A stretch of DNA of 64,000 nt from JAPOUP01 sp965221405 (GCA_965221405.1 CBDCSE010000001.1:372001-436000), one strand, 5' to 3'; positions 45,222 to 54,378 are shown, numbered from the stretch's first letter. Made by a program: numbers and translations. Notes: generated from the sequence alone by a model not told the origin.

Positions 45222-45581
45222 CTAAGCAACGGATTTCTGGAGCTCCATCTCACACCCGTCACGAACCCTGGTGAAAAAACAGCTCTTCCGGCCCGTATGG
45301 CACGCCGCACCTGTCTGCCGCACCACCGCAAGCAGGCAATCCCTGTCGCAGTCAATCCGAAGATCCACCAGTTCCTGGATATGTCCCGAGGTTTCACCCT
45401 TCACCCAGTAGGCCTGGCGCGACCTGGACCAGTAAGTGACCCTGCCGGTCGTGAGCGTTCGGACCACGGCTTCGGCATTCATCCACGCCAGCATCAGCAC
45501 AGCTCCCGTCTCTTCTTCCTGGGCGATCACCGGAATAAGCCCATTTACATCGTATGAGAGCGTGGAAGGATCGAACGCCAT
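45222..45581 (-). CDS. hisI: Phosphoribosyl-AMP cyclohydrolase
   Basis: HisI opens the adenine ring of phosphoribosyl-AMP, the third step of histidine synthesis. The 119-aa protein is the single-domain form (no HisE fusion). Key residues: the acidic metal cluster DLRIDCDRDCLL (D77, D79, D81), and C94-H95 and C101 in AACHTGRKSCFF for the Zn site; LMLAWMNAEAV and TYWSRSRQAYWVKGETSGH are also canonical. The start is the ATG at 45581, preceded by AAGGAAAAC; upstream in-frame codons to 45707 overlap the divergent gene. It is divergent from the Fe-S scaffold gene with 64 bp between. Confidence 0.96.
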   Translation of the reverse strand: MAFDPSTLSYDVNGLIPVIAQEEETGAVLMLAWMNAEAVVRTLTTGRVTYWSRSRQAYWVKGETSGHIQELVDLRIDCDRDCLLAVVRQTGAACHTGRKSCFFTRVRDGCEMELQKSVA

Positions 45582-45645
45582 TGGTTTTCCTTTGCTTTGA
45601 ACCGCCGTGACCCTATGTAGGGAATCCATCACGACGAGAACAACC

Positions 45646-46095
45646 ATGAGCGACATGGATTTGATCAATCTGTACTCCGGTCGAATTCTGGAGCTTTCCG
45701 TAAACATTCCCTTGACTGAAAGGTTGGAAAGTCCTCAGGCAACGGTCAGGAAACGCTCGCCGCTTTGTGGATCAACCGTGACGGTGGATCTTGTCTGCGA
45801 TGGCGGACACATTAGCGAATACGGTCAGGATGTAAAGGCCTGCGCTCTCGGGCAGGCCGCCGCGTCCGTTGTGGGCCGCAATGTAATCGGCCGCACCAGA
45901 GCCGAGGTGGAGACGGCCCGGGACCAGCTCAGGGCGATGCTGAAATCCGACGGACCCGTGCCTGATGCCCCTTTTGACGGTCTGGAAGTGCTGTTGCCCG
46001 CGCGGGAGTTCAGAAACCGGCACGCGTCCATTCTCCTGACACTGGACGCCGCCGCGGAAGCAGTGGCGATCGCCGAAAGCGTTTCCTGCGCATGA
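45646..46095 (+). CDS. Iron-sulfur cluster assembly scaffold protein (IscU/SufU-like)
   Basis: The 149-aa protein starts at the ATG at 45646 (MSDMDLINLYSGRILEL). Cluster-ligand Cys are C41 in RSPLCGSTVTVDL and C66 in DVKACALGQAAASV, with a third Cys at the extreme C-terminus (SVSCA), where canonical scaffolds have H/C in HC(S). The spacing fits the U-type scaffold fold. Alphaproteobacteria commonly carry this divergent scaffold next to hisI. Its exact role (transfer or repair of clusters) is not settled. It appears intact. Confidence 0.85.
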   Translation: MSDMDLINLYSGRILELSVNIPLTERLESPQATVRKRSPLCGSTVTVDLVCDGGHISEYGQDVKACALGQAAASVVGRNVIGRTRAEVETARDQLRAMLKSDGPVPDAPFDGLEVLLPAREFRNRHASILLTLDAAAEAVAIAESVSCA

Positions 46096-46177
46096 CCTGA
46101 CGACCGCGCATCCTCCGCGACCCTGATCCATTATGGTTCCCCACTCGCGTGGATCGCGGGCCCGAGGGCGCGGCCTG

Positions 46178-47401
46178 TCACTTTCCCTGAAGCCCCGCGA
46201 TCGGATCAAGCTTGGATGCCTGATGGGCAGGCTGGAGCCCAAAAAACAGCCCGACCGCCACCGACGTGCCAAGGCCGCTAACCACGGAAATCCCGGAAAT
46301 CAGGAACTCCCAGTTGGTGAAACGGCAGATCGCCCATGTTGCGACGAGCCCAAGGAGAATGCCGAGCACGCCGCCCGCGATCGTCAGGATAACGGACTCG
46401 ATAAGGAACTGCATCCTGACGTCCCGCTTTCGTGCGCCCAAAGCACGGCGAATGGCGATCTCAGTGCGTCGTTCGGCGACCGAAACAAGCATGATGTTCA
46501 TGATCCCGATCCCACCGACAACAAGTGAAATGCTGCCCACAGCGCCAAGCAAAAGGGCAAATACCCCCATCTGCTGCTCCATCTGGGCGATCAGCTCCCG
46601 CGCGGTGATGATGTTAAGCTCCAGATCGCGTGAACGTTGGCGGAAATACGACCGAACGTCCTCAGCCGCATCCTCATGATACACACCCTCACCTGACAGG
46701 GCCACAATAACTTCGATGCCCGACTCGGAACCAAATCTCTGCGTCGTGGTAATCGGAACCAGAAGGGAGTTATCCACATCAAGATGGACCGGTAGCGCGT
46801 AATTTGGCGGCTTATGGTCAAGAACGCCCACAACAGTGAATAGACCCTCGTCGGTTTCGATGATCTCCCCCACAATTTGGCTCGCTCCCGTAGCGCGCAT
46901 CTCTTCCGCCAGGTTGAAACCGACGACACAGAAATACCTGTCCACGTCCAGATCCGAAATGAACCTACCCTCATGGAGCTGCAGCTTGTGCACGTCCGCG
47001 AAAGATCGGGTGACACCAAGCAGGGATCCCTGTCCAACCGATCTGCCGGCAAAGCGGAACTGGCCAAATCCGGACGTCATCGGCGCAGCGTCAATAATCG
47101 ACGGGACCGTCTCCACCAGCGGCAGCGCATCCTCAAGTTCGATCGCCGCGATACCGCCAATGTTTTCCTGGCGAATTACGACGATGTCCGTGCCAAGCGC
47201 TTCGAACTGCTTGCGGGCCTGTTCCTTCGCGATCTCACCTAGAGAGACCATCGCGATGACCGAGGATATACCGATCATCACTCCGATCAGGGCCAGAACC
47301 GTCCGCAAACTCGCCTTGCGCAGGCTTTCAACCGCTTCGCGGGCATTGGCGGCAAGAAGGACCGAAGGACGTCTCGGCATCTGCGCGGAAGCGTCCGTCA
47401 C
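46178..47401 (-). CDS. MacB-type ABC transporter permease
   Basis: The 407-aa protein starts at a GTG overlapping the ATPase stop (GTGA), so the frame upstream of 47401 is not used. It shows the MacB/FtsX topology: one N-terminal span (TVLALIGVMIGISSVIAMVS), a large periplasmic domain with the MacB_PCD pattern (ALGTDIVVIRQENIGG, IDAAPMTSGFGQFRFAG), then three spans at about 280-395, including GGIGIMNIMLVSVAERRTEI AIRRALGA. This last motif is a hallmark of MacB/LolE-type permeases. It does not carry the fused ATPase of E. coli MacB. It is the last gene of the efflux operon. Confidence 0.92.
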   Translation of the reverse strand: MTDASAQMPRRPSVLLAANAREAVESLRKASLRTVLALIGVMIGISSVIAMVSLGEIAKEQARKQFEALGTDIVVIRQENIGGIAAIELEDALPLVETVPSIIDAAPMTSGFGQFRFAGRSVGQGSLLGVTRSFADVHKLQLHEGRFISDLDVDRYFCVVGFNLAEEMRATGASQIVGEIIETDEGLFTVVGVLDHKPPNYALPVHLDVDNSLLVPITTTQRFGSESGIEVIVALSGEGVYHEDAAEDVRSYFRQRSRDLELNIITARELIAQMEQQMGVFALLLGAVGSISLVVGGIGIMNIMLVSVAERRTEIAIRRALGARKRDVRMQFLIESVILTIAGGVLGILLGLVATWAICRFTNWEFLISGISVVSGLGTSVAVGLFFGLQPAHQASKLDPIAGLQGK

Positions 47402-48138
47402 GGCCCGCGCACCGGATCCAGAGCCGCTCCGACATCGGACTGTTTCGAATTTTGGCGAATGACAGCGGCTTTCGATTCGAAGAGTTTTCCGTCGCGAATG
47501 CGCGCCTGCCGCATGCACCTGCCTGAGACCACAGGATCATGTGTGATGATCATGATCGTTATGCCACCTTCCACGTTCAGCTGCCGAAGCAGATCCAGCA
47601 CCTCGCCCGCCGTTTCGGAATCCAGCGCACCGGTGGGTTCGTCGGCCAGAAGCAGTACGGGATCGCCGATCAGCGCCCGGGCGATCGCGATTCTCTGCTT
47701 CTGCCCGCCGGAAAGCTGGTTCGGCCGGTGACCGATCCGCTCCCCCATGCCGACCCGCTCCAGAATCGCCCGTGCGCGGCGGCGCATCTCCGTGCGCCGA
47801 TCGCCCCGGTATACCAATGGCAGGCAGACATTCTCGAGCGCGGTCAGATGCGGCAGCAGGTGAAACGACTGGAACACGAAACCGATATGTCTGTTTCTCA
47901 GTACCGACAACTCATCGTCCCGCAGACCGGAGACATCGCGCCCGTCAAGGAAACAGGAGCCGGACGTTGGACGATCCAGCAAACCGATGATGTTCATAAG
48001 CGTCGACTTGCCGCTACCCGACGGCCCCATGATCGACACCATATCACCCGCGCTGACCTCCAGATCGACCCCGCACAGGATCTCGGTAGTTACCGGCCCA
48101 ATCTGGAAAGCCCTCCGTATCTCGGCAAGCCTCAACAT
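47398..48138 (-). CDS. MacB/LolD-type ABC transporter ATPase
   Basis: The 246-aa protein has Walker A SIMGPSGSGKSTLMNIIGLL, the Q-loop FVFQSFHLLPHLTALENV, the signature QLSGGQKQRIAIARALIGDP, Walker B LLLADEPTGALDSE and the H-loop IMIITHDP. LDRPTSG and the ENVxLPLxYRG segment are typical of the MacB/LolD (mechanotransmission) group. It lies between the PAS-adaptor gene (37 bp) and the permease (overlapping). The extended C-terminal 30 residues (SKAAVIRQNSKQSDVGAAL) are variable. It energises the tripartite exporter. Confidence 0.95.
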   Translation of the reverse strand: MLRLAEIRRAFQIGPVTTEILCGVDLEVSAGDMVSIMGPSGSGKSTLMNIIGLLDRPTSGSCFLDGRDVSGLRDDELSVLRNRHIGFVFQSFHLLPHLTALENVCLPLVYRGDRRTEMRRRARAILERVGMGERIGHRPNQLSGGQKQRIAIARALIGDPVLLLADEPTGALDSETAGEVLDLLRQLNVEGGITIMIITHDPVVSGRCMRQARIRDGKLFESKAAVIRQNSKQSDVGAALDPVRGP

Positions 48139-48175
48139 CCTGACCGACGCTCCAATGTGAGAGTTCCGCCCGAAG

Positions 48176-49948
48176 TCATCGGAACAGAACGATCTGGTCG
48201 CCGGGCGACACTCCGCTCAGCACCTCAACCGAATCAAGCGTTGTAAGCCCGACATCCACCTCGCGCATATCCGGTTCTGTCCCGGTTCCGGTGACGACAT
48301 ACAGCCAGGTCTTGCCATCCATCCGCTGCACCGCGCTGATCGGAACCAGCAAAGCGTCCTCACGGTAATGTATCAGGATCGTGACGTGTGCAGACATGCC
48401 GACACGCACCTTGGCGAGGGTTTCGGCTTCCAGCTTGCCCAAGGCAACGACGACCTCGAACTGCGGCCCGCCACCCCGTCCTATCGAATTCCCCGCTTGC
48501 GAAGATACCCGCGTCACCGTCCCCTCGATCTCCGAACCCGGAAATCCGGGGCCGGTAATCCAGGCTTTATGGCCTTCCTCGACCTTCCCGACATCCACCT
48601 CGTTGACATTAGTGATCACCGAGAGGCGCTCGGTTTCCGAGATACTCAGCATCAACTCTCCCTGCGTCAATGAACGTCCCTTCGCCAGAGGTTTCGCATC
48701 CCGGCTATTCGGCTCTATGACAACGCCTGAGACCGGTGCCCTGACCTCTACCAGCGCCAGTTTGGCTTCATGCTCGCGCAGCCGGTCCTCAGCTGTCTGG
48801 GCTTCCAGAAGTGCGATACGTCTCAGATCTTCATTCCCTTTCGCCTCGGCCGCCTCCATCTGGCGCTCGGTCTCCTCGAGACTCAGAATCCGATCCTCGC
48901 GCTGGCGCTGCGCACTTTCGTACTCCGAAGCGGGCACGAGGCCTTGCTCAAGAAGGAATGCGGTCTTCTCAAGGTTACGTTCCGCATCATCAAGCGCTGT
49001 CCTCGAACGCCGTAAGGAGTTTCTGGCGCGTACCATTTCGTCACTGTTCTCCCAGTCGTCGATCTCCTCAAGCCGGTCACGGGCCCTAATATACTCGATC
49101 TCCGCCCGGCGGACTTCCTCAACGATCTTGCCGGTGTCGAGGTCGGCCAGCAGGTCGCCTTCCATGACCCGATCTCCGGCGGAGACATGCACCGCACTCA
49201 CATTGCCATCAAGCGGACTGACGACTTCAACGATGCGGCCGGGCACCAAGCGCCCCCGGAGCGCGATGGTTGAACGTAGTTCCTGAGAAACGACGGTAGC
49301 AGTCGATGCCGCGCCCGGGTCCCATTCCTCCGGGATAACGTCCGTCGCAGCCGTGGAACTGAAGACGTCAATGGGGCCCAGATAGAATGAGCCGATGGCC
49401 GAAAACAGCACCACGACGAACAGCGCCGCCCCAATGCGCGTTCGGCGAACCCGTCTGGTGATCGCCGAAAGTTCCGCGTTCCTGGTCTCAAGATCACGAT
49501 ACGCGACCTGGATCTCATCCAGCTGCGACTTGATGACACCGGCCTGACGCAGTTCGTTCTCACGCAGTTCACGGACTTCGGTAATGTCCGAAACCAGAAC
49601 GATTACCGCCTCCACCTCCGAATCGGATGCACCTTCCGCCGCGAGGCAGGAAACCGTAATGGCCAGAGACCGAAGATTGTCACCGACGCGCACCCGCGCG
49701 ACCCGATGCGCTTCATCCCGACGCTCGGCAACCGCGTCCAGAACGGTCTCGGTAAAGGTGTCGAATCCGTCAAATTCGATGAACACCTCACCGAATGACC
49801 GACCCAGCGTCTCATCGGGATTGAGGCCGAACATCCGATAGACGGTGGAGTTCGCCATCCTGATGGAGCCATCGAAATCAATGACCATCACCCCGTCGGT
49901 GAGGTTCTCCAGAAGCCTGCGATGGATTTCAGGGTCGCGGTCAATCAT
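48176..49948 (-). CDS. PAS domain fused to MacA/HlyD-type periplasmic adaptor
   Basis: The 590-aa protein starts at the ATG at 49948, overlapping the stop of the TolC gene (ATGA) and following GAGG. Residues about 5-130 are a PAS domain: ENLTDGVMVIDFDGSIRMAN, MFGLNPDETLGRSFGEVFIE, with a PAC-type IVLVSDITEVRELRENE. A coiled coil follows (140-170), then one membrane span (IGAALFVVVLFSAIGSFYLG, about 185-205). The periplasmic part is a membrane fusion protein: GRLVPGRIVEVVSPLDGNVS (lipoyl half), a long hairpin coiled coil (280-400), RAPVSGVVIEPN, and a beta-barrel. So a cytosolic sensor is built into the exporter adaptor. Ligand is unknown. Confidence 0.9.
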   Translation of the reverse strand: MIDRDPEIHRRLLENLTDGVMVIDFDGSIRMANSTVYRMFGLNPDETLGRSFGEVFIEFDGFDTFTETVLDAVAERRDEAHRVARVRVGDNLRSLAITVSCLAAEGASDSEVEAVIVLVSDITEVRELRENELRQAGVIKSQLDEIQVAYRDLETRNAELSAITRRVRRTRIGAALFVVVLFSAIGSFYLGPIDVFSSTAATDVIPEEWDPGAASTATVVSQELRSTIALRGRLVPGRIVEVVSPLDGNVSAVHVSAGDRVMEGDLLADLDTGKIVEEVRRAEIEYIRARDRLEEIDDWENSDEMVRARNSLRRSRTALDDAERNLEKTAFLLEQGLVPASEYESAQRQREDRILSLEETERQMEAAEAKGNEDLRRIALLEAQTAEDRLREHEAKLALVEVRAPVSGVVIEPNSRDAKPLAKGRSLTQGELMLSISETERLSVITNVNEVDVGKVEEGHKAWITGPGFPGSEIEGTVTRVSSQAGNSIGRGGGPQFEVVVALGKLEAETLAKVRVGMSAHVTILIHYREDALLVPISAVQRMDGKTWLYVVTGTGTEPDMREVDVGLTTLDSVEVLSGVSPGDQIVLFR

Positions 49949-51507
49949 TGTATGACCTCCTCTAAGCGGATTCCCCAACGCTCCAGCGTTCTCCCGGTGG
50001 TCTGATCAAGTCTTGTGAACGCCCCGGACAATGCCTGGATAGCGTCCGTTTCAGCCCGTTCGGCATTGACAAGTTCATCCTCCGACGCCGTCACCTGGAA
50101 GGTGGACGACAGGCCCAGGCCAAACTTCTCCTCCTCTACGGCCAGATTGTTTTCCGCCAAAGCACGTGCGTTACGCGCCAGTTCAGCCAGTCTAATCCTC
50201 GCCTCGACATCAGTCACTGCCTGGCTCAGTGCGATCTGGATCGACTCACGCAGCTCGATCACGTTTCTCTGGGCCTTCAGTAAACCGTTGCGGGCCTGGA
50301 TGTGTGCAACCTTAGGTGATTTGTCGTTGAGGGGAATGGTCACTCCCAAATTCACGGACGTGGCCGAGCGTCCCGCACGGTCACGGTTAACGTTAAGCCC
50401 TACAGAGGGATCAATTAGTAAATTGTTGCGGGCCACCATTAGACTCATCTGCGCGAGTTCAACCTGCATCTGCGCCTGGATGAAATCGGTACGGCTTAGG
50501 AGCACATCCTCGAACGCAGGCGCCGATAACGGTTCTGGCTCGGTATTTCGTTCGACCGACGGACGGATCAGAACCACTCCGTCCGTATCCAGAATGCCAA
50601 CCAGCGCGGCGTTTGCTGCCTCAAGGCCATTGCGCGCCTGGGCCAGTGAGATCTCACGGTTGGCGATCGAGGCTTCCGACCTGCCTGCTTCCCGCTCAGC
50701 GACGCGCCCCACGCGTATGAGGGCACGGGTTGACTCAAGCTGATCCTGCGCGCGCAGGAGCGAAGCCTCGGCGATGTCCAGCTGCCGGTAGGCCGAAACC
50801 AGAGAACGATAGGCTCCGATCACCTGGTTGACCACACCCGCAACGGCTTGGCGCGCGGCGAGTATGTTCATTCTTTCACTGATCCGCGCTCTTCGGATCG
50901 ATATCGATTCCAAATCGGACCCCGCCCCTCTCAACAAAGGATGGGAAATGCTCAGCGACTGTGACCGATTGCTTTCCGAACGGCTGGAAACCGATTGGTC
51001 CCAGTTCAGTCTCAACGTACCGCCAGTGGGAAGCTGAAGCGCCATATTCGCACCCACGGATGCCCTTTTGTTATTCGACGAATCCCGTGCCAGAGCCGGC
51101 GCGATCGTGAACTTGGGTTGCCAGCGCTCTTCCGCGAGATCAAGCGACAGCTTCTGCACCTCCCGATCAAGCCTTAGATTCAGAAGCGACCGATTGTTTT
51201 CAAGTGCATACCGTATCGCATCCTCAAGCGTCAGGTCCAGAGCCTGCCCACTTGAATCTTCATCTGAAGATCGTGGGGAAGGTTGGGCGGGCATGTCGGA
51301 ACGCGCGTTTCCCGTTGGCGTGATTGGATCATCCACACTGCGGGCCCGGCTGTCCACCACCGTAACGGGGATGGAATCGGCATAGCCGATATCACGGTCA
51401 TTTCCGGACGCACAGGCGAACAATGCCGCCATTGCGGCGAATAAGGTACCGATCCGAAGGCGGTTTGAGCGTCGTTTGATCAATGGGCTTTCGCCGAATT
51501 CCGTCAT
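49945..51507 (-). CDS. TolC family outer membrane efflux protein
   Basis: The 520-aa protein begins with a signal ending in a lipobox-like LFAC (RIGTLFAAMAALFAC|AS), as in OprM-type lipoproteins. A variable 60-residue linker precedes two outer-membrane-efflux repeats: LDLTLEDAIRYALENNRSLL, then long helices (residues about 240-320 and 430-500) with the strand segments ALQLPTGGTLRLNW and VTIPLND. The family is the trimeric outer-membrane duct. It is the first gene of the operon TolC, PAS-adaptor, ATPase, permease; all junctions are tight or overlapping, so all four envelope components are co-produced. Confidence 0.92.
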   Translation of the reverse strand: MTEFGESPLIKRRSNRLRIGTLFAAMAALFACASGNDRDIGYADSIPVTVVDSRARSVDDPITPTGNARSDMPAQPSPRSSDEDSSGQALDLTLEDAIRYALENNRSLLNLRLDREVQKLSLDLAEERWQPKFTIAPALARDSSNNKRASVGANMALQLPTGGTLRLNWDQSVSSRSESNRSQSLSISHPLLRGAGSDLESISIRRARISERMNILAARQAVAGVVNQVIGAYRSLVSAYRQLDIAEASLLRAQDQLESTRALIRVGRVAEREAGRSEASIANREISLAQARNGLEAANAALVGILDTDGVVLIRPSVERNTEPEPLSAPAFEDVLLSRTDFIQAQMQVELAQMSLMVARNNLLIDPSVGLNVNRDRAGRSATSVNLGVTIPLNDKSPKVAHIQARNGLLKAQRNVIELRESIQIALSQAVTDVEARIRLAELARNARALAENNLAVEEEKFGLGLSSTFQVTASEDELVNAERAETDAIQALSGAFTRLDQTTGRTLERWGIRLEEVIQ

Positions 51508-51896
51508 TATCCAGGTCTTGGCACATCTTCCAGTTCCAATCCCACTAAACCAATCGAATCCCCCGACCGCAAGAGCCCCCGGGGCCGGAGAGAACCGGAG
51601 AACGATGGCGGTAAAATACGAAGGTCATCAATAAAATAAACGGTGACTGTCCTGGGCCAGAAAAGGTTCGCGGCCATTGAGTGCGACCGAATCAAATGTA
51701 GGGCTCCGGTGTCATGAGCGTTCTTTTTAAGTGGCTAGAGACGTTGAAAGCAGGCCTTTCATGGGCCACGGCCTCCCACAAGATGTTCCGTGTGCCTGGC
51801 TGGACTCCGGCATCCGAGTCGGTTCGCCGGGCAGGTGCATTACGGATTGCCCAATGGCGAAGCGGCGGTGAATCCTCCTCATCCCCGGCAGCTCGT
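51508..51896. other. Intergenic region upstream of the efflux operon
   Basis: It should contain the promoter of the operon. No other gene, RNA or repeat was recognised. Confidence 0.4.
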
Positions 51897-52013
51897 CTAA
51901 AGCTGGAGATGCATCGCAACGAATAGAATCGCGAACAATGACGCGGCCCCGAGGAGATCCTCCATGATCGTGCCGTCATGCCGCGTGGCGATTTTCCAGA
52001 TTCCCTTACCCAT
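51897..52013 (-). CDS. Small single-span membrane protein (38 aa)
   Basis: Too short for routine gene calling. The minus strand has CGGAGG followed after 7 nt by an ATG at 52013 encoding MGKGIWKIATRHDGTIMEDL, LGAASLFAILFVAMHLQL and a TAG. An overlapping ATG at 52022 would add three residues but leaves no spacing to the GGAGG. The pattern, a short basic N-terminus then one C-terminal hydrophobic helix with a D-L-L-G-A-A-S-L motif, is found in small proteins of Rhodobacterales. No function is known. The perfect ribosome-binding site is the main support. Confidence 0.6.
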   Translation of the reverse strand: MGKGIWKIATRHDGTIMEDLLGAASLFAILFVAMHLQL

Positions 52014-52256
52014 TTCAGTCATCCTCCGTTAGGTCACTGCATAAATGTTCCTGTTCTGTTCTTATAGATTCCGGAGATTGTAAAGAGCGTAATGGAGACA
52101 GTGTGTATCCCGGGTTTCCGGCAACGCCCAAGCCATCGGGCTGGGCCGCTCAGGGCGGAACCGATGGGAAACCGCCATTCTGCCGGAGCAGCTGACCGGA
52201 AACGCCAGGGCCGGGAAAGCTGTGCTACATCCATGAAGACAAACGTGAATGTAGTG

Positions 52257-53140
52257 CTAGGGCCCGTTGACACTCGGGTTGCGAATCGCCCGGTTCCGTG
52301 CCGTTTTCCGCCCCGGCGACCGCCGGAACGGCGGCGCGGGCAGAAAATGCAGGTGACACCATGAATGCTGACAGGACGGTACTGACGGACGACATGTGGG
52401 CGCGGACCGGGGACATGCTGCCGGGCAGGAAGTCCGATCCCGGCGGCACGGCGGCGGACAACCGCCTCTTCGTGGAGGCGGTGCCGGTGCGCTTCCGCAC
52501 GGGGTCCCCGTGGCGTGACCTCCCCAAGCGGTCCGCCAGGTGGCGCGGCGTGTCCGGGCGGTTCCGGCGCCGGGTGCTTTCGGGGGTTTCCGGGCGTGTC
52601 CCCAACGCCCTGTCCGGGGATTCCGGCCCTGAACGGGTGTCCGTGGACGGGACGGCCGTCCAGGCGCCCCGGAAGGCGGCGGGCGCCAGAAAAAGGGGAG
52701 GGCCAAAATCAGGGCATCGGGCGTTCCAGGGGCGGCCTGACGATCAGGACCGTCGCCGTCGTGGACGCCCTGGGCTACCTGGTCCGCTTCAGGATCCCTG
52801 CCGCCCGGGCGCACGACCTGCAGGGGGTGCCGGGGCTTCCGGGCGGGCTGGAGTTCGGGGCCTTCGTCGGCGACAGGGCGTCCGGCGCCGACTGGCTGCT
52901 GGAGGATCTGGACGGGAGCGGCGCGGAGGCGGCGGTCCCGCCGAAACGGAACCGGACGGCACCCCGGGCGCGTGACCGGGAGATGTACGGCTGGCGGCAC
53001 CTGGTGGACAGTTTCCTCCCGAAGCCCGGGGAGTTCCGGGCGATCGCGACGCGGTACGACAGGACCGCCGCGGGCTTCGCGGCGGGGATTCACCCCGTCG
53101 CCGGCGTGGTCGCCGCGTCATGAGTGTCAACAGGCCCTAG
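52257..53140 (+). mobile_element. IS5-family (IS427-like) insertion sequence
   Basis: The terminal inverted repeats are GGGCCCGTTGACACTC at 52260-52275 and GAGTGTCAACAGGCCC at 53122-53137 (one mismatch). CTAG is found at both outer edges (52257-52260 and 53137-53140), as expected for a CTAG target. The length is 0.88 kb. The transposase is split in two frames. It lies 180 bp upstream of the rpn array. A 3' half (25607-26035) and a solo end (45089-45111) of the same family are also in the window. Confidence 0.85.
52361..53123 (+). CDS. IS5-family DDE transposase in two frames
   Basis: ORF A starts at the ATG at 52361: MNADRTVLTDDMWARTGDML, PGRKSDPGGTAADNRLFVEA, FRTGSPWRDLPKR, VSVDGTAVQAPRKAAGARK (first catalytic Asp in VDGT). 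At GAAAAAGGGGAGGGCC (about 52689-52704) the homology passes to the +1 frame: GIGRSRGGLTIRTVAVVDAL, VGDRASGADWLL (second Asp), PPKRNRTAPRARDREMYGWR, HLVDSFLPKPGEFRAIATRY (Glu region; the family has ENFFxxLKExRxIATRYDK). IS427-group elements are known to use frameshifting, so this may be natural, but several conserved residues are changed (for example SGRFRR, FLPKPGE), which suggests decay. Confidence 0.72.
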
Positions 53141-53385
53141 TCACCCACCGTCCTGTGCACCCCTTTGCTCTCGTCAGTAAGCGACATCACCGGGAAGTGC
53201 GTGGCAGCGCCTACGCATTTGCAAAGCGTGAAATTTCGGTATTTGCCAGCCGGGTCTGTGCGCGTTTCACCTTCCAAGACGCGCCCGCCTCAATCACCTT
53301 GGACAGCATGTAGGCTCTCCGCGGCTGAAAAGCCCGGGTCCGGTTTGGCTGGACGCATCGCCGGGCTAGTGTTATCGCTGCGGCC

Positions 53386-54378
53386 ATGAGCGGAAAAGGC
53401 GAAACCGGCCCGGGCGTTCCGGCGGATGAGCGCCCGACCGCCCGCGCGAAGGGCCGGCGGCGGGGGACATCCCCCACCCCGCACGATGCCCTGTTCCGGG
53501 CGGTGCTTTCAGATCCCGTGCGGGCCCGGACGTTCCTGCGGGATCACCTGCCCAACGAGATCGCGGGCCTGCTTGCGGACAGACCGCCGAGGATACTGGA
53601 CGGCAGCTTTGTGGACGAGGCGCTGCGCGGGAGCCAGTCGGACCTTCTGATGGAGGTGGAGACGGCGGCCGGGCGACCGGCTTTCATATACGCCCTGCTG
53701 GAGCACAAGAGCTATCCCGATCCCGGCGCGGCGCTGCAGCTGGCCGGATACATGATCCGTATATGGCTACGCTACGCCCAAGGCAGGGCGGAGAGACTCC
53801 GGAACCTTCCCCCGATCGTCCCCATGGTGCTATACTCCGGGAAATCCCGCTGGGCGGTGCCTGACGGACTGGCGGAGACGATCGCCGGCGACGATCCGGC
53901 GCTGGTCTTCCTGCCGGGGGAGCGGTTCATCTTCCGGTGGCTGACGGAGATGACGCCTGAAGAGCTGTCCAGCGATGCGGTGGTGCAGGCCGGATTCGTG
54001 ACGCTGACGCAGAGGGCGCTCACGTTCCTGCGGCGGGTCGTCGGGGCGCTGGCCGAGAACCCGGTTTTGCAGCGGCAGGTGATCGAATATATCCTGCGGA
54101 CCTATCCGGACGTGCGGCTCGACGATCTGAGCAGCGGTCTGAGCACCGCCGGCGCCAACCAGATGGAGGAGCTTATGGGAACCATCGCCGAGACTTTGAG
54201 AGCAGAGGGCAGGGCCGAGGGCAGGGCCTGGTCGCTGATCCGCGTCCTTGAAAGCCGGTTCGGTTCCTTGCCGCAGGGCGTCAAGGACCGGATCGTCAGG
54301 GCCGATCCCGACCAGCTTGACGCGTGGCTCGACCGGGTGCTGGACGCCGGAAGCCTGGACTCGGTGTTCTCGGGCTAA
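53386..54378 (+). CDS. Rpn family nuclease, array copy 1 (2 repeats)
   Basis: The 330-aa protein starts MSGKGETGPGVPADERPTAR. The Rpn/Transposase_31 nuclease core begins TPHDALFRAVLSDPVRARTF and has D86 (SQSDLLMEVE) and E106-H-K108 (YALLEHKSY), the PD-(D/E)XK residues. IVPMVLYSGKSRWAVPDGL and LPGERFIFRWLTEMTPEEL are conserved in the family. The last 67 residues form the C-terminal helical domain: MGTIAETLR, two AEGR units, then SLIRVLESRFGSLPQGVKDR and LDRVLDAGSLDSVFSG. Rpn proteins are DNA endonucleases reported to promote recombination and act as phage-defence toxins. The first copy lies 250 bp after the IS5 element. Confidence 0.93.
   Translation: MSGKGETGPGVPADERPTARAKGRRRGTSPTPHDALFRAVLSDPVRARTFLRDHLPNEIAGLLADRPPRILDGSFVDEALRGSQSDLLMEVETAAGRPAFIYALLEHKSYPDPGAALQLAGYMIRIWLRYAQGRAERLRNLPPIVPMVLYSGKSRWAVPDGLAETIAGDDPALVFLPGERFIFRWLTEMTPEELSSDAVVQAGFVTLTQRALTFLRRVVGALAENPVLQRQVIEYILRTYPDVRLDDLSSGLSTAGANQMEELMGTIAETLRAEGRAEGRAWSLIRVLESRFGSLPQGVKDRIVRADPDQLDAWLDRVLDAGSLDSVFSG
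54175..54378 (+). CDS. Putative internal RpnS-type protein, copy 1 (67 aa)
   Basis: GGAGG at 54165-54169 lies 5 nt before an in-frame ATG at 54175 (MGTIAETLR). This is a better ribosome-binding site than that of the full-length gene, whose ATG is preceded by TATCGCTGCGGCC. The product contains two AEGR units and the helical domain. By analogy with studied Rpn systems it would bind and block the full-length nuclease. Confidence 0.6.
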   Translation: MGTIAETLRAEGRAEGRAWSLIRVLESRFGSLPQGVKDRIVRADPDQLDAWLDRVLDAGSLDSVFSG

